DNA of 11,406 bases from Candidatus Berkelbacteria bacterium (GCA_024654065.1 JANLIQ010000044.1:1-11406); one strand, 5' to 3'. Positions 4,696 to 11,406 are shown, counted from the first letter of the stretch. Translations and numbers: made by a program. Notes: a model not told the origin generated them from the sequence alone.

Positions 4696-4744
4696 AAAGT
4701 CAGGCTCTTGTAGGTAGCCTTCTTAGGCTTAGAGACTGTACTTT
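4696..4744. other. Long imperfect hairpin at the third junction
   Basis: AAAGT, CAG and CTCT (4696-4708) pair with AGAG, CTG and ACTTT (4731-4744) with single-base interruptions, and AGCCT (4716-4720) with AGGCT (4725-4729) forms the tip. A CAGGT at 4689-4693 stands in front, as at 651 and 2764. The position matches the structured elements of the other junctions, but the fold is a single arm. Confidence 0.5.
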
Positions 4745-4780
4745 TAACAAGTTTTTCAGTATTATACGTCCAGCATCATT

Positions 4781-4839
4781 CAGTTGTTTCTGCAGATGCG
4801 GAGCGTATCTTCACAACTGCAAGACGGTTCACTAGGAGG
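4781..4839 (+). promoter_or_regulatory. Structured leader and Shine-Dalgarno site of the 4845 gene
   Basis: CAGTTGT (4781-4787) pairs with ACAACTG (4813-4819); the 25-nt loop contains a possible AGAT/ATCT inner pair. AGGAGG (4834-4839) lies 5 nt before ATG 4845 and rules out the in-frame GTG at 4839, which is part of the ribosome site. Confidence 0.6.
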
Positions 4840-4844
4840 TGGAC

Positions 4845-5345
4845 ATGAGAAAAATCATACTGCCTCACGAGGAGGAAAACTTCCTCACTCATCACTACCC
4901 AAGAAAGGATGTGTTCGTCAGAAAGGCAGAGTTCCTTGAAGGTGAGGTGGGGGTTGAGGTGACTTGCTTGGTTCCTAAGAACCGGCAGTATTCCAAGAAA
5001 CCCGTGCCGTACGCCACACTCGAGAACTACGTGAGATGTCTGTCACAGGCGTGTTACCTGCTTGTGGAGCATGCGCTACGGGAGAAACTGATTTCTGTAG
5101 ATGTTTCCGTTGGAGAGTTCCTCCAAGCGGCGGCCAACCACGAGATCTACTATCGAAGCCTCGCACTACACTTTCATGAAAGGGCCAAGCGGGGCGAGAA
5201 GTTCATCCTGAAGTTGAGCATTAAAAACGTACAGGAGATCAAACGTCTTTCGAAGGACTATATCCTCTTCACGTTCGCGAACGAGCGTACGGTGATCAGC
5301 GGCGAGATGAGCTTCATTTACGTCAACACACCGACGGAGGACTGA
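4845..5345 (+). CDS. Unknown protein, possibly hotdog-fold (FcoT-thioesterase-like)
   Basis: 166 aa. A long central helix (residues 57-80, ATLENYVRCLSQACYLLVEH) is followed by strands at 117-127 (EKFILKLSIKN), 138-146 (DYILFTFAN) and 149-160 (TVISGEMSFIYV). One long helix plus antiparallel strands ending in a G-E-x-x-x-x-Y strand is what hotdog-fold thioesterases show, and the end pattern reminds me of the mycobacterial FcoT family. The catalytic residue cannot be assigned by eye, so the call stays at fold level. GC-richer than the - strand neighbours and led by a strong ribosome site, like the genes at 820 and 2913. It is the last gene of the array before ordinary chromosome. Confidence 0.75.
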   Translation: MRKIILPHEEENFLTHHYPRKDVFVRKAEFLEGEVGVEVTCLVPKNRQYSKKPVPYATLENYVRCLSQACYLLVEHALREKLISVDVSVGEFLQAAANHEIYYRSLALHFHERAKRGEKFILKLSIKNVQEIKRLSKDYILFTFANERTVISGEMSFIYVNTPTED

Positions 5346-5362
5346 CATTACTCACAACCACG

Positions 5363-5389
5363 ACCCCACATTCACTTCGGATGTGGGGT
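5363..5389 (+). terminator. Terminator of the 4845 gene
   Basis: ACCCCACAT (5363-5371) pairs perfectly with ATGTGGGGT (5381-5389), 9-nt loop, 18 nt after the stop. The T tract behind it is weak. Confidence 0.65.
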
Positions 5390-5439
5390 TCATCACATAT
5401 CAAAAACAGTTTCTCATTCAATCTAAGGCGACAGGTTAA

Positions 5440-5469
5440 ACATAAGCACCGCTTCTGCAGTGCTTATGT
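5440..5469. terminator. Hairpin between convergent genes, probably ending the DUF378 transcript
   Basis: ACATAAGCAC (5440-5449) pairs perfectly with GTGCTTATGT (5460-5469), 10-nt loop. Read on the - strand it follows the DUF378 gene and is followed by TTTAACC. Confidence 0.65.
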
Positions 5470-5492
5470 CACATTCTAGATCTAGAAATTTC

Positions 5493-5714
5493 TTACATTA
5501 CCGAGCTGTTGTCTTTGTTCCCTTTCATGAACACCGAGAAGAGACTCCAGATCGCTGCCAAACCAACTAACACATAGATGATCATTCTGAGCGCCCCGTC
5601 GGTACCAAACAGACTGTCGACTAAATTATAGTCGAACGCACCTACCAGGCCCCAGTTGAGGCCTCCGATGAAGAGCAGGACCCATACTACCCAATCCATA
5701 CCTGACATTTTCAT
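5493..5714 (-). CDS. DUF378 family small membrane protein
   Basis: 73 aa with two membrane segments, about 8-26 (WVVWVLLFIGGLNWGLVGA) and 42-63 (LRMIIYVLVGLAAIWSLF). The GGLNWGLVG motif, the following F-D-x-N-L-V-D-S-L-F-G loop and the Y-x-L-V-G-L-A-A second helix are characteristic of DUF378. These small inner-membrane proteins are widespread in bacteria and have no established function. The ATG at 5714 is chosen because a GGGAGGTGAG ribosome site lies 4 nt upstream; the longer TTG reading would start in front of that site. Divergent from leuS by 141 nt. Confidence 0.88.
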   Translation of the reverse strand: MKMSGMDWVVWVLLFIGGLNWGLVGAFDYNLVDSLFGTDGALRMIIYVLVGLAAIWSLFSVFMKGNKDNSSVM

Positions 5715-5843
5715 ATATCTCACCTCCCTCCCCAATTTGTATACTTCAATATTGCGCTCTTGGAACTGAAATGCAAGCGAGGGTAAGTTAAAGCTTAGAA
5801 GCTAAAACTAAGTTGTCGATTCATAAAAGATAGACATTTCAGG

Positions 5844-5849
5844 TACAAT
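5844..5849 (+). promoter_or_regulatory. -10 box of leuS, leaderless start
   Basis: TACAAT ends 6 nt before the ATG at 5856 and no Shine-Dalgarno site is present. The -35 is not clear. Confidence 0.5.
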
Positions 5850-5855
5850 TCAGTA

Positions 5856-8708
5856 ATGGGTTCAATGCGAAGTTACGACCATCAAGCCATAGAGAAGAAG
5901 TGGCGCCAGGTTTGGGAGGACCAGAAGATAGACGAGGTCGATCTCGCTAAAGTCGCAAACGGCTTTTACTGCCTTGATATGTTCCCCTACCCTTCCGGCG
6001 AAGGCTTGCATGTTGGTCATTGGCGCGGCTACATTTTAAGCGATTACTTCGCTCGTTATTATCGCCTCCAAGGTAAAACTGTTCTGCATCCGATGGGCTT
6101 TGACTCCTTTGGCCTGCCGGCCGAAAACGCGGCCATTAAGAAAAAAGCTCACCCCAAAAAATTCACTGACGAAGCAATCCCAGTATTTATTGACCAGCTT
6201 AAAGCGACCGGAGCGATGTACGACTGGAGCAAAACTATTAGTACTGCCGACCCAAGCTATTATCGCTGGACGCAGTGGCTGTTTCTCCAATTTTTCAAAC
6301 ACGGTTTGGCCGAGAAAAGACATTCGTGGGTCAATTGGTGCCCCAAGGATAAGACAGTTTTAGCCAACGAGCAGGTGATTAACGGCTGTTGCGAGCGCTG
6401 CGGCTCGAAAGTCACCAAAAAAAAGCTTGCCCAGTGGTATCTTAAGATTACAGACTTTGCCACGGAACTGCTCGATGGCTTAGAGACTCTTGATTGGCCA
6501 GAGAATGTTAAATCACTTCAGAAGAATTGGATCGGTCGTTCGGAAGGGGCTAATGTCGTCTTCCATAGCGACCAAATATCGCTCAAAGTCTTTACGACAC
6601 GAGTCGATACTCTTTTTGGGGTGACTGCTCTCGTGTTGGCGCCAGAGCATCCGGATCTAACTACTGTGACGACCGCCGAATACAAAAATAGTGTTTTAAG
6701 TTATGTCGAAAAGTCTAAAGAAAAAAGCGAGCTTGACCGTCAACGTGGCGCCGATTTAGCCAAAACTGGTGTCTTTACTGGTAGCTACGCCCTACACCCC
6801 TTAACTAGCAAACAAATCCCAATTTGGGTGGCGGACTATGTCTTGCCAGATTACGGGTCCGGTGTCGTGATGCTCGTCCCCGCTCACGACCAGCGCGACT
6901 ACGATTTTGCCCGCAGTCACAGCCTACCTGTAGTTCCGGTGATCGAACCGGAGTTTATTGAAACGAGTGAGCTTGGTAAAGTCCGCGAAAAGCTGCCTTT
7001 CACTGAGCGGAATGGTATTGTGGCTATCGTAAAGCATTGGACGGAAGATAAATATCTTGGACTGAAGTGGAAAAATGTGCCCTGGGGTACCTGGATAACG
7101 GGAGGTATCGAGACCGGTCAGAGTGCCGAGGCGGCCGCTCGAACGGAAATTCTAGAAGAAGTTGGCTACAAAAATCTCCGACTAGTTAAAAAAGTTGGCA
7201 CCCTAATCTCAAAGTTTTACCATCCGCCAAAACAGCAAAATCGCCTGCTTCACGGCCAGGTTCTATACTTCGAACTGGAAAACGACGAAAGAATACCAAT
7301 TTCAAAGCTAGAGGCGGCCATTCACGAGCCAATTTGGCTTTCGCCGGACGAAATACTCCCATTTCTAACTGCATCTGCTCACCGCTGGGCTTGGCAGGAG
7401 CTGCAAGATCAACCAGCTCTGTATGAGGGTCATGGGACACTGATTAACTCTGGTATGTATGACGGCCTAACCACAGTCGAGGCGGCCAAAAAGATAGCGG
7501 CTGATTTAGAGCGGCGTGGTAGCGGCGGACCAATTGTTAATTACCGACTGCGTGACTGGCTAGTGTCGCGACAGCGTTACTGGGGCGCCCCAATCCCTAT
7601 CGTTTACGATCCAGACGGAACCGCTCACGCCGTGCGAGACGAACATCTGCCGATTCTACTGCCGACCGATGCTGAGTTTATGCCAGGCGGCGAGAGCCCA
7701 ATCAAACTCTCGAAAGAGTTTCAACAGCGGGCCGAAAAGCTTTACGGTAAGGGCTGGCACTTTGAAACCGACACACTCGACACTTTTGTGGACTCGTCTT
7801 GGTATTACTTGCGTTTTCTGACGCCGAACAATAACGACCAAGCTTTCGACCCAGCGCTAGTGGCGAAGTGGCTACCGGTGGATTTGTATATCGGTGGAAT
7901 CGAGCACGCCATTTTGCATCTGCTCTATTCGCGATTTGTTTACAGGTTCTTAATTAAGTACGGCTATCTGAATAACGATAATCCCGAGCCGTTTCAGCAA
8001 CTTTTCAATATCGGCATGATCACGCTCCACGGCGCCAAAATGAGCAAATCAAAGGGTAACATTGTTTCGCCCAATGAGTTGGTAGAGCATTACGGGACCG
8101 ATGCTTTGCGAGGCTATGAGTTATTTCTAGGGCCAATGGAAAACTCGCTTGACTGGAACCCTCGTGGCATAAATGGGGTGCACCGATTTTTAATAAGGGT
8201 TTTCCAGCTGTCGCAAGAGATTGATGACAAGCCCGATCCGTCACAGGAAGCCCTATTCGACGGCTATTTGGACCGAATCGATGCGATGATGAAAGATTTT
8301 CGTCTCAACACGATCATTAGCGAGGCGATGATATTGGTTAACTCTCTTTCGAAAGAGCCAGTTAGTAAAGAAGTGTTCAGCCGGTTTATCGTCACCCTCT
8401 CCCCTGCTTTTCCGTTCCTAGCTGAAGAACTTTGGTCTATTTTAGGGAATAAGGAATCAATCTTTAAATCCAAGTGGCCCAAATTCTTTGGCGCGACACC
8501 GACTACCAAAAAGATCAAGATTCTACTTGATCAACGATTCATCGGCGAGATAGACCGAAGTGGCGAGATGAGCGAGGAAGAAATTATCAAACTTGTTCAG
8601 ACAAGCCCTGAATTAAGTCAAAAAATAGACGGAAAAACTATTCTACGATCAATCTATAAACCAGGCGAGCTACTAAATCTAATTACCCGGGGTAGTCACA
8701 ACAGGTGA
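5856..8708 (+). CDS. leuS: Leucyl-tRNA synthetase with Nudix-like insertion
   Basis: 950 aa; attaches leucine to tRNA-Leu in the cytoplasm. The class I signature is HVGH (residues 52-55, in FPYPSGEGLHVGHWRG) and the KMSKS loop is at 728-732. A Cys cluster (WCPKDKT ... CCERCGSK) marks the zinc module. The CP1 editing domain has the T-rich FTTRVDTLFG and VPAHDQRDYDFA with the conserved Asp. Ordinary bacterial enzymes have about 800-880 residues. Here about 130 residues (roughly 387-519) are inserted in CP1 before LINSGMYDGL. They carry a Nudix-box-like GGIETGQ ... TEILEEVGY (416-438) that keeps Glu 431, 434 and 435 but has Gln and Thr at the usual Glu and Arg positions. TGA ends the gene. The next ATG at 5865 is an alternative start. 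Confidence 0.97.
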   Translation: MGSMRSYDHQAIEKKWRQVWEDQKIDEVDLAKVANGFYCLDMFPYPSGEGLHVGHWRGYILSDYFARYYRLQGKTVLHPMGFDSFGLPAENAAIKKKAHPKKFTDEAIPVFIDQLKATGAMYDWSKTISTADPSYYRWTQWLFLQFFKHGLAEKRHSWVNWCPKDKTVLANEQVINGCCERCGSKVTKKKLAQWYLKITDFATELLDGLETLDWPENVKSLQKNWIGRSEGANVVFHSDQISLKVFTTRVDTLFGVTALVLAPEHPDLTTVTTAEYKNSVLSYVEKSKEKSELDRQRGADLAKTGVFTGSYALHPLTSKQIPIWVADYVLPDYGSGVVMLVPAHDQRDYDFARSHSLPVVPVIEPEFIETSELGKVREKLPFTERNGIVAIVKHWTEDKYLGLKWKNVPWGTWITGGIETGQSAEAAARTEILEEVGYKNLRLVKKVGTLISKFYHPPKQQNRLLHGQVLYFELENDERIPISKLEAAIHEPIWLSPDEILPFLTASAHRWAWQELQDQPALYEGHGTLINSGMYDGLTTVEAAKKIAADLERRGSGGPIVNYRLRDWLVSRQRYWGAPIPIVYDPDGTAHAVRDEHLPILLPTDAEFMPGGESPIKLSKEFQQRAEKLYGKGWHFETDTLDTFVDSSWYYLRFLTPNNNDQAFDPALVAKWLPVDLYIGGIEHAILHLLYSRFVYRFLIKYGYLNNDNPEPFQQLFNIGMITLHGAKMSKSKGNIVSPNELVEHYGTDALRGYELFLGPMENSLDWNPRGINGVHRFLIRVFQLSQEIDDKPDPSQEALFDGYLDRIDAMMKDFRLNTIISEAMILVNSLSKEPVSKEVFSRFIVTLSPAFPFLAEELWSILGNKESIFKSKWPKFFGATPTTKKIKILLDQRFIGEIDRSGEMSEEEIIKLVQTSPELSQKIDGKTILRSIYKPGELLNLITRGSHNR

Positions 8709-8715
8709 AATTTGC

Positions 8716-8721
8716 TATTAT
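8716..8721 (+). promoter_or_regulatory. -10 box of rpmF, leaderless start
   Basis: TATTAT ends 7 nt before ATG 8729, directly after the leuS stop, so the rpmF-nusB-rnc transcript can start at its first codon. The -35 region (TAGTCA at 8693-8698, 17-nt spacer) is weak. Read-through from leuS is also possible because no terminator separates them. Confidence 0.5.
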
Positions 8722-8728
8722 TTAACAA

Positions 8729-8941
8729 ATGGCAGAGCCGAAAAAGAAATTATCTAAAACTCGAACTAATTTACGACGCAGTACTTACGCTGTGCCTGGT
8801 ACTGGTATGGCTCGTTGCAGTAACTGTAAAGAAGTAATCCTACCTCACACTCTCTGCCCTCACTGTGGCTGGTACGGGGGTAAATCCACTCGCCTTACTA
8901 AAGTCAAACGGATCCTCAGTGAAGAAAATCCGGTCAAATAA
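8729..8941 (+). CDS. rpmF: 50S ribosomal protein L32
   Basis: 70 aa; a small zinc-binding protein of the large ribosomal subunit. The N-terminus (AEPKKKLSKTRTNLRRSTY) is the basic L32 tail, followed by CSNCKEVILPHTLCPHCGWY with the zinc cysteines at 30, 33, 43 and 46. All four are present, so this is the zinc-containing form. It starts 20 nt after leuS and ends 2 nt before the nusB ATG, so the two are translated in close coupling. Confidence 0.96.
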   Translation: MAEPKKKLSKTRTNLRRSTYAVPGTGMARCSNCKEVILPHTLCPHCGWYGGKSTRLTKVKRILSEENPVK

Positions 8942-8943
8942 TA

Positions 8944-9405
8944 ATGTCGGTTAACCGCCATCTTTCAAGAACGATTGCAATGCAGTCGTTATACGAATGG
9001 AACTTTCATCCTGATAACGACATTCTCGAAATAACTCACCGTGTAATGAAACCGGTTGAGAAAGACGTCGATATCGAATATTTGGACCGGGTGATAAAAG
9101 GTACGGCAGCTGCAGTTGAAGAAATAGATGCTTTAATTGAAAAAGCTGCTCCAGAGTGGCCGCTAGACCAAATATCCGTAATCGACAAAAGTATTTTGAG
9201 ATTAGCTGGGTACGAACTGCTTAAGGACCAAGATATTCCACCAAAAGTCGCCATAAATGAAGCAGTTGAAATAGCTAAAACTTTTGGTGGTGAGAACTCT
9301 TCAAAATTCATTAACGGGGTTTTAGGTACTCTATACCGACAAAGCAATAGGTATACAGAAGATGATGACAAACCAAAACCTGAATCGGTCGAGCTAAAAA
9401 GCTAG
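8944..9405 (+). CDS. nusB: Transcription antitermination factor NusB
   Basis: 153 aa. NusB binds boxA RNA with NusE (S10) in antitermination complexes on rRNA operons. The all-helical family pattern is complete: HLSRTIAMQSLYEWNF at the N-terminus, WPLDQISVIDKSILRLAGYEL (about 77-97), DIPPKVAINEAVEIAKTFGG and SSKFINGVLGTLYRQ. The C-terminal tail (TEDDDKPKPESVELKS) is acidic and probably disordered. Starts 2 nt after the rpmF stop with no ribosome site, which suggests coupling. rnc follows after 9 nt. Confidence 0.96.
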   Translation: MSVNRHLSRTIAMQSLYEWNFHPDNDILEITHRVMKPVEKDVDIEYLDRVIKGTAAAVEEIDALIEKAAPEWPLDQISVIDKSILRLAGYELLKDQDIPPKVAINEAVEIAKTFGGENSSKFINGVLGTLYRQSNRYTEDDDKPKPESVELKS

Positions 9406-9414
9406 TTACCTATT

Positions 9415-10095
9415 ATGGATATCGATAGATTCGAAAAACAAACTGGCTTACACTTCAAAGACAAGAAATTATTGGAGATGGTTTTTACGCACCGGTCATA
9501 TTTGAATGAGGCTGGTACAACCGACCTAGAACACAATGAACGGTTAGAATTCTTAGGAGATGCTGTACTCGAGCTAGTTGTGACAGACTATCTGTACAAA
9601 AACTTCACCAACCCCGAAGGAGAGCTTACGAACTGGAGAAGCTCTATTGTCCGTGGAGAGATATTGGCTCGTGTCGCTGGAGAATTGGAACTAGGAGAAT
9701 TTCTGTTTCTTAGCCGCGGGGAAGACAAGTCTGGTGGGCGCACAAGAACTTTGATTTTAGCTAACACTTTTGAAGCACTGATCGGTGCCATATATCTGGA
9801 TGCAGGCTACAAGGATGCGGAAAAGTTTATTTCTCAGCACCTAATCGCGCTTCTACCCGAAATTATAGAAAAAAAGCTATATATTGATCCAAAATCTCGC
9901 CTCCAGGAGCTTTCACAAGAGAAGATGGGCGCCACACCAGAGTACCGAGTCATGGGCGAAGAAGGCCCAGATCATACTAAAATTTTTACTGTCGGGGTTT
10001 ACGTCAACAGAAAGCTTCTGGCTCAAGGTACGGGTTCTTCCAAGCAGAAAGCAGAAACTGCCGCAGCTAGCGAAGCCATCAAAAACTTTGATTAA
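9415..10095 (+). CDS. rnc: Ribonuclease III
   Basis: 226 aa; cleaves double-stranded RNA, including the rRNA precursor, as a Mg-dependent homodimer. The signature ERLEFLGDAVLEL begins at residue 42, with E45 and D49 as metal ligands; the second metal motif is ILANTFEALIGAIYLDAG with E120. The position that is Asp in E. coli is Asn117 here, a variant I believe occurs in other bacteria. The double-stranded RNA-binding domain covers about 158-226 (DPKSRLQELSQEKMG ... GSSKQKAETAAASEAI). It ends the rpmF-nusB-rnc operon, which joins ribosome assembly and rRNA processing functions. Confidence 0.97.
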   Translation: MDIDRFEKQTGLHFKDKKLLEMVFTHRSYLNEAGTTDLEHNERLEFLGDAVLELVVTDYLYKNFTNPEGELTNWRSSIVRGEILARVAGELELGEFLFLSRGEDKSGGRTRTLILANTFEALIGAIYLDAGYKDAEKFISQHLIALLPEIIEKKLYIDPKSRLQELSQEKMGATPEYRVMGEEGPDHTKIFTVGVYVNRKLLAQGTGSSKQKAETAAASEAIKNFD

Positions 10096-10111
10096 GAATC
10101 TTTACATATAC

Positions 10112-10138
10112 AAAAAAGGACCTAATAGGCCCTTTTTT
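10112..10138. terminator. Bidirectional terminator between rnc and the MscS-related gene
   Basis: 10112-10123 pairs with 10127-10138 (12 positions, one A-C mismatch) around an AAT loop, with six A before and six T after. It ends rnc on + and the convergent channel gene on -. Confidence 0.9.
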
Positions 10139-10156
10139 GTTTTAACTTATTTTTGT

Positions 10157-10852
10157 TTAGCGTTTCAGATCTTCACGAATCTTTTTGATCAAGTCGTTCA
10201 TGTGAGTTTGACCACCCAATCCGAGCGACAAGCCAAGAGCAATCGCCAGAGCCGAGACGATACCGATGAACATGATAACGGTGAACTGCTGTGAAACTCC
10301 TAGGGCAAATAGTGAGGTAATGCCAATAGATGCGTAGAAGGCCCAGCGGACAACCATTTCAACTAGCTTGGCGACTGTTAGACCCATGCTATCTACGGAA
10401 GCACGAACCAATCGAGCCAGCATCTCAACTACTTGGCTACCAAAGACGATTAGAAAGCCGACAGCTAGAACTCGTGGTACATACATCAGCACCCCTTCAA
10501 AGAAATCTTGAACTCCCTCAACCTTTAATACTGCCGCTGCTGGTACTAAGAAGGCAAGGATAACGACCCATTTCACAAATCCGCCTGTGATCTCAGCGAT
10601 ATCGCTACGCATACGAGCTTTCTTTAACACGTCAGTGAGACGAGTCTGCTCACCCAACCACTTTTGTACCTGTGCTGCACGTAGGATCTGCACAATAACG
10701 TAGTTCAAGATCAAAGCCACAATAATACCAATAAACACGATAACCAAAGCACCAATTATATTTGGTGTAAATGCAACTATCCGATCCCAAACACTTTGCA
10801 CGACATCTCGGGTTGTAGTTCCCCATTCATTAAACACACTATCACTAGTCAT
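10157..10852 (-). CDS. MscS-related TM-helix channel protein lacking the beta domain
   Basis: 231 aa with five membrane segments: about 31-57, 91-111, 124-144, 162-185 and 189-213. The last (IGIVSALAIALGLSLGLGG) resembles the glycine/alanine-rich pore helix of MscS channels. The protein stops soon after it (QTHMNDLIKKIREDLKR), so the cytoplasmic beta and alpha/beta domains of true MscS are absent. This matches the conserved TM-helix family related to MscS (as in CmpX-type proteins), expected to sit in the membrane and possibly respond to osmotic or membrane stress. The start at 10852 has AAGGAG 5 nt upstream. It has its own promoters behind dacA. Confidence 0.85.
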   Translation of the reverse strand: MTSDSVFNEWGTTTRDVVQSVWDRIVAFTPNIIGALVIVFIGIIVALILNYVIVQILRAAQVQKWLGEQTRLTDVLKKARMRSDIAEITGGFVKWVVILAFLVPAAAVLKVEGVQDFFEGVLMYVPRVLAVGFLIVFGSQVVEMLARLVRASVDSMGLTVAKLVEMVVRWAFYASIGITSLFALGVSQQFTVIMFIGIVSALAIALGLSLGLGGQTHMNDLIKKIREDLKR

Positions 10853-10876
10853 TCATGCTCCTTTCTTAAGGTTGTT

Positions 10877-10947
10877 TGTAAATATTTACATTTACAACCA
10901 CTTGTTTGTCAATTCCCTATTAATATACTCGTAGCCTGGTTTGTCAA
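10877..10947 (-). promoter_or_regulatory. Tandem promoters and palindromic operator of the channel gene
   Basis: On -, TTGACA (10947-10942) with TATTAA (10925-10920), spacer 16, forms one promoter, and a second TTGACA is at 10912-10907 with a TAAATA box about 18 nt on. The second -10 coincides with the perfect 14-bp palindrome TGTAAATATTTACA (10877-10890), inside a larger inverted repeat. A repressor bound there would block the second promoter. The regulator is not in the window. Confidence 0.6.
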
Positions 10948-10957
10948 GGGGCACAAT

Positions 10958-11406
10958 TTAATATTGCTTCAATACGAGCGAAGTATCAGCCCAACGGAAA
11001 AGTTTGTTCATCTCTACGGCTGATGCAGAGTTGGTAAATTCGATCGTATTCATAACAACACCGATAAGAATCCGACCGTTCCATTTATACGCGGCTACAA
11101 GCGAGTGTCCTGCATCCAGAGTAAAACCGGTTTTGACTCCAATTGCATTAGCAAGATAGTAGGGACTCTCAACCTGAACAAGACGGTTAGTGTTTTTGAG
11201 AACATGTGAAATTTGTCCGTTAGCTGAGAAGATAGTCAAATTTTCAGTGACAACAGTTTCAGCTAAAAAAGGTTGTTGTAATAACATCCGAGCAACATTG
11301 GCTAGTTCTCTAGGTGTAGAACGGCCAACCTGGTCATCTAAACCAGCAGGGTCGCCATAGGTAGCGTTAACTAAGTGGTTAGATGTAGCAAAATCGTTCA
11401 TTGCTT
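10958..11406 (-). CDS. dacA: D-alanyl-D-alanine carboxypeptidase, C-terminal part (cut by window end)
   Basis: About 149 codons are visible; the N-terminal part with the catalytic SxxK and SxN motifs lies beyond the window. The visible part has MNDFATSNHLVNATYGDPAG and LDD (the family's N-P-x-G-L-D region), RELANVARMLL, KNTNRLV and the KTG active-site motif in AIGVKTGFTLDAGHSLVAA, followed by ILIGVVMN. These are typical of low-molecular-mass penicillin-binding proteins (family S11), which trim peptidoglycan stem peptides outside the membrane. The end (FRWADTSLVLKQY) comes soon after the catalytic domain, so the C-terminal beta domain and amphipathic anchor of E. coli PBP5 seem to be missing. 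Same direction as the channel gene; no terminator lies between them. Confidence 0.92.
   Translation of the reverse strand, partial: AMNDFATSNHLVNATYGDPAGLDDQVGRSTPRELANVARMLLQQPFLAETVVTENLTIFSANGQISHVLKNTNRLVQVESPYYLANAIGVKTGFTLDAGHSLVAAYKWNGRILIGVVMNTIEFTNSASAVEMNKLFRWADTSLVLKQY

Noticed and set aside
7014..7412. A separate gene or a transposed insertion within leuS.
   Set aside because: The reading frame is continuous, with LeuRS motifs on both sides in order and similar base composition, so it is an in-frame domain of one protein.
9762..9768. Inactivated RNase III because of Asn117 in place of the E. coli Asp.
   Set aside because: E45, D49 and E120 are present and, from memory, the LANxFEA form is common in other bacteria; a natural variant is more likely.
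9884..10294. A + strand frame running from rnc across the terminator into the channel gene.
   Set aside because: It overlaps the rnc frame, crosses a strong terminator and has no ribosome site, so it is a shadow.

Overview
The window looks like a Patescibacteria (CPR) chromosome, possibly Saccharibacteria. The evidence is a compact core (leuS, then rpmF-nusB-rnc), a leucyl-tRNA synthetase enlarged to 950 aa by a Nudix-like insert, start codons sitting 6-7 nt behind a -10 box (leaderless mRNAs), and many very small proteins. TGA is used as a normal stop. The taxon is inferred from style, not from a marker gene match.

Positions 1-5400 are an accessory region built on a repeating plan with a period of about 2 kb. 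Each unit has, in + orientation: a structured intergenic element; one GC-richer + strand gene with a strong Shine-Dalgarno site (starts 820, 2913, 4845); a terminator; AT-richer genes mostly on the - strand (a trypco2-like protein, a membrane-anchored protein, two paralogous DPFEP small proteins, a leaderless DUF4145 gene on +); and a tiny - strand gene carrying a nearly invariant 29-bp core (544-572, 2667-2695, 4598-4626). The core spacing is 2123 and 1931 bp. The cargo differs in every unit while the junctions recur, so this reads as an array of exchangeable gene cassettes. No recombinase lies in the window.

The junctions of units 1 and 2 hold a covarying three-way-junction element of about 70-90 nt, followed (- strand direction) by a hairpin with a T tract and then the tiny gene, which is the first gene of a short - strand operon. 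The third junction keeps the tiny gene (46 aa) and a different, long imperfect hairpin. The bidirectional hairpin at 149-190 recurs at 1559-1599, and the DPFEP gene recurs at 1576 and 3626.

Positions 5400-11406 are conventional chromosome: a two-helix DUF378 protein (-), leuS (+), then rpmF, nusB and rnc (+) ending in a bidirectional terminator. An MscS-related TM-helix channel protein (-) follows, with tandem promoters and a palindrome. Last is the C-terminal half of a D-Ala-D-Ala carboxypeptidase (-), cut by the window edge. No rRNA, tRNA, IS element or CRISPR array was seen. No stretch longer than 300 bases lacks a gene.
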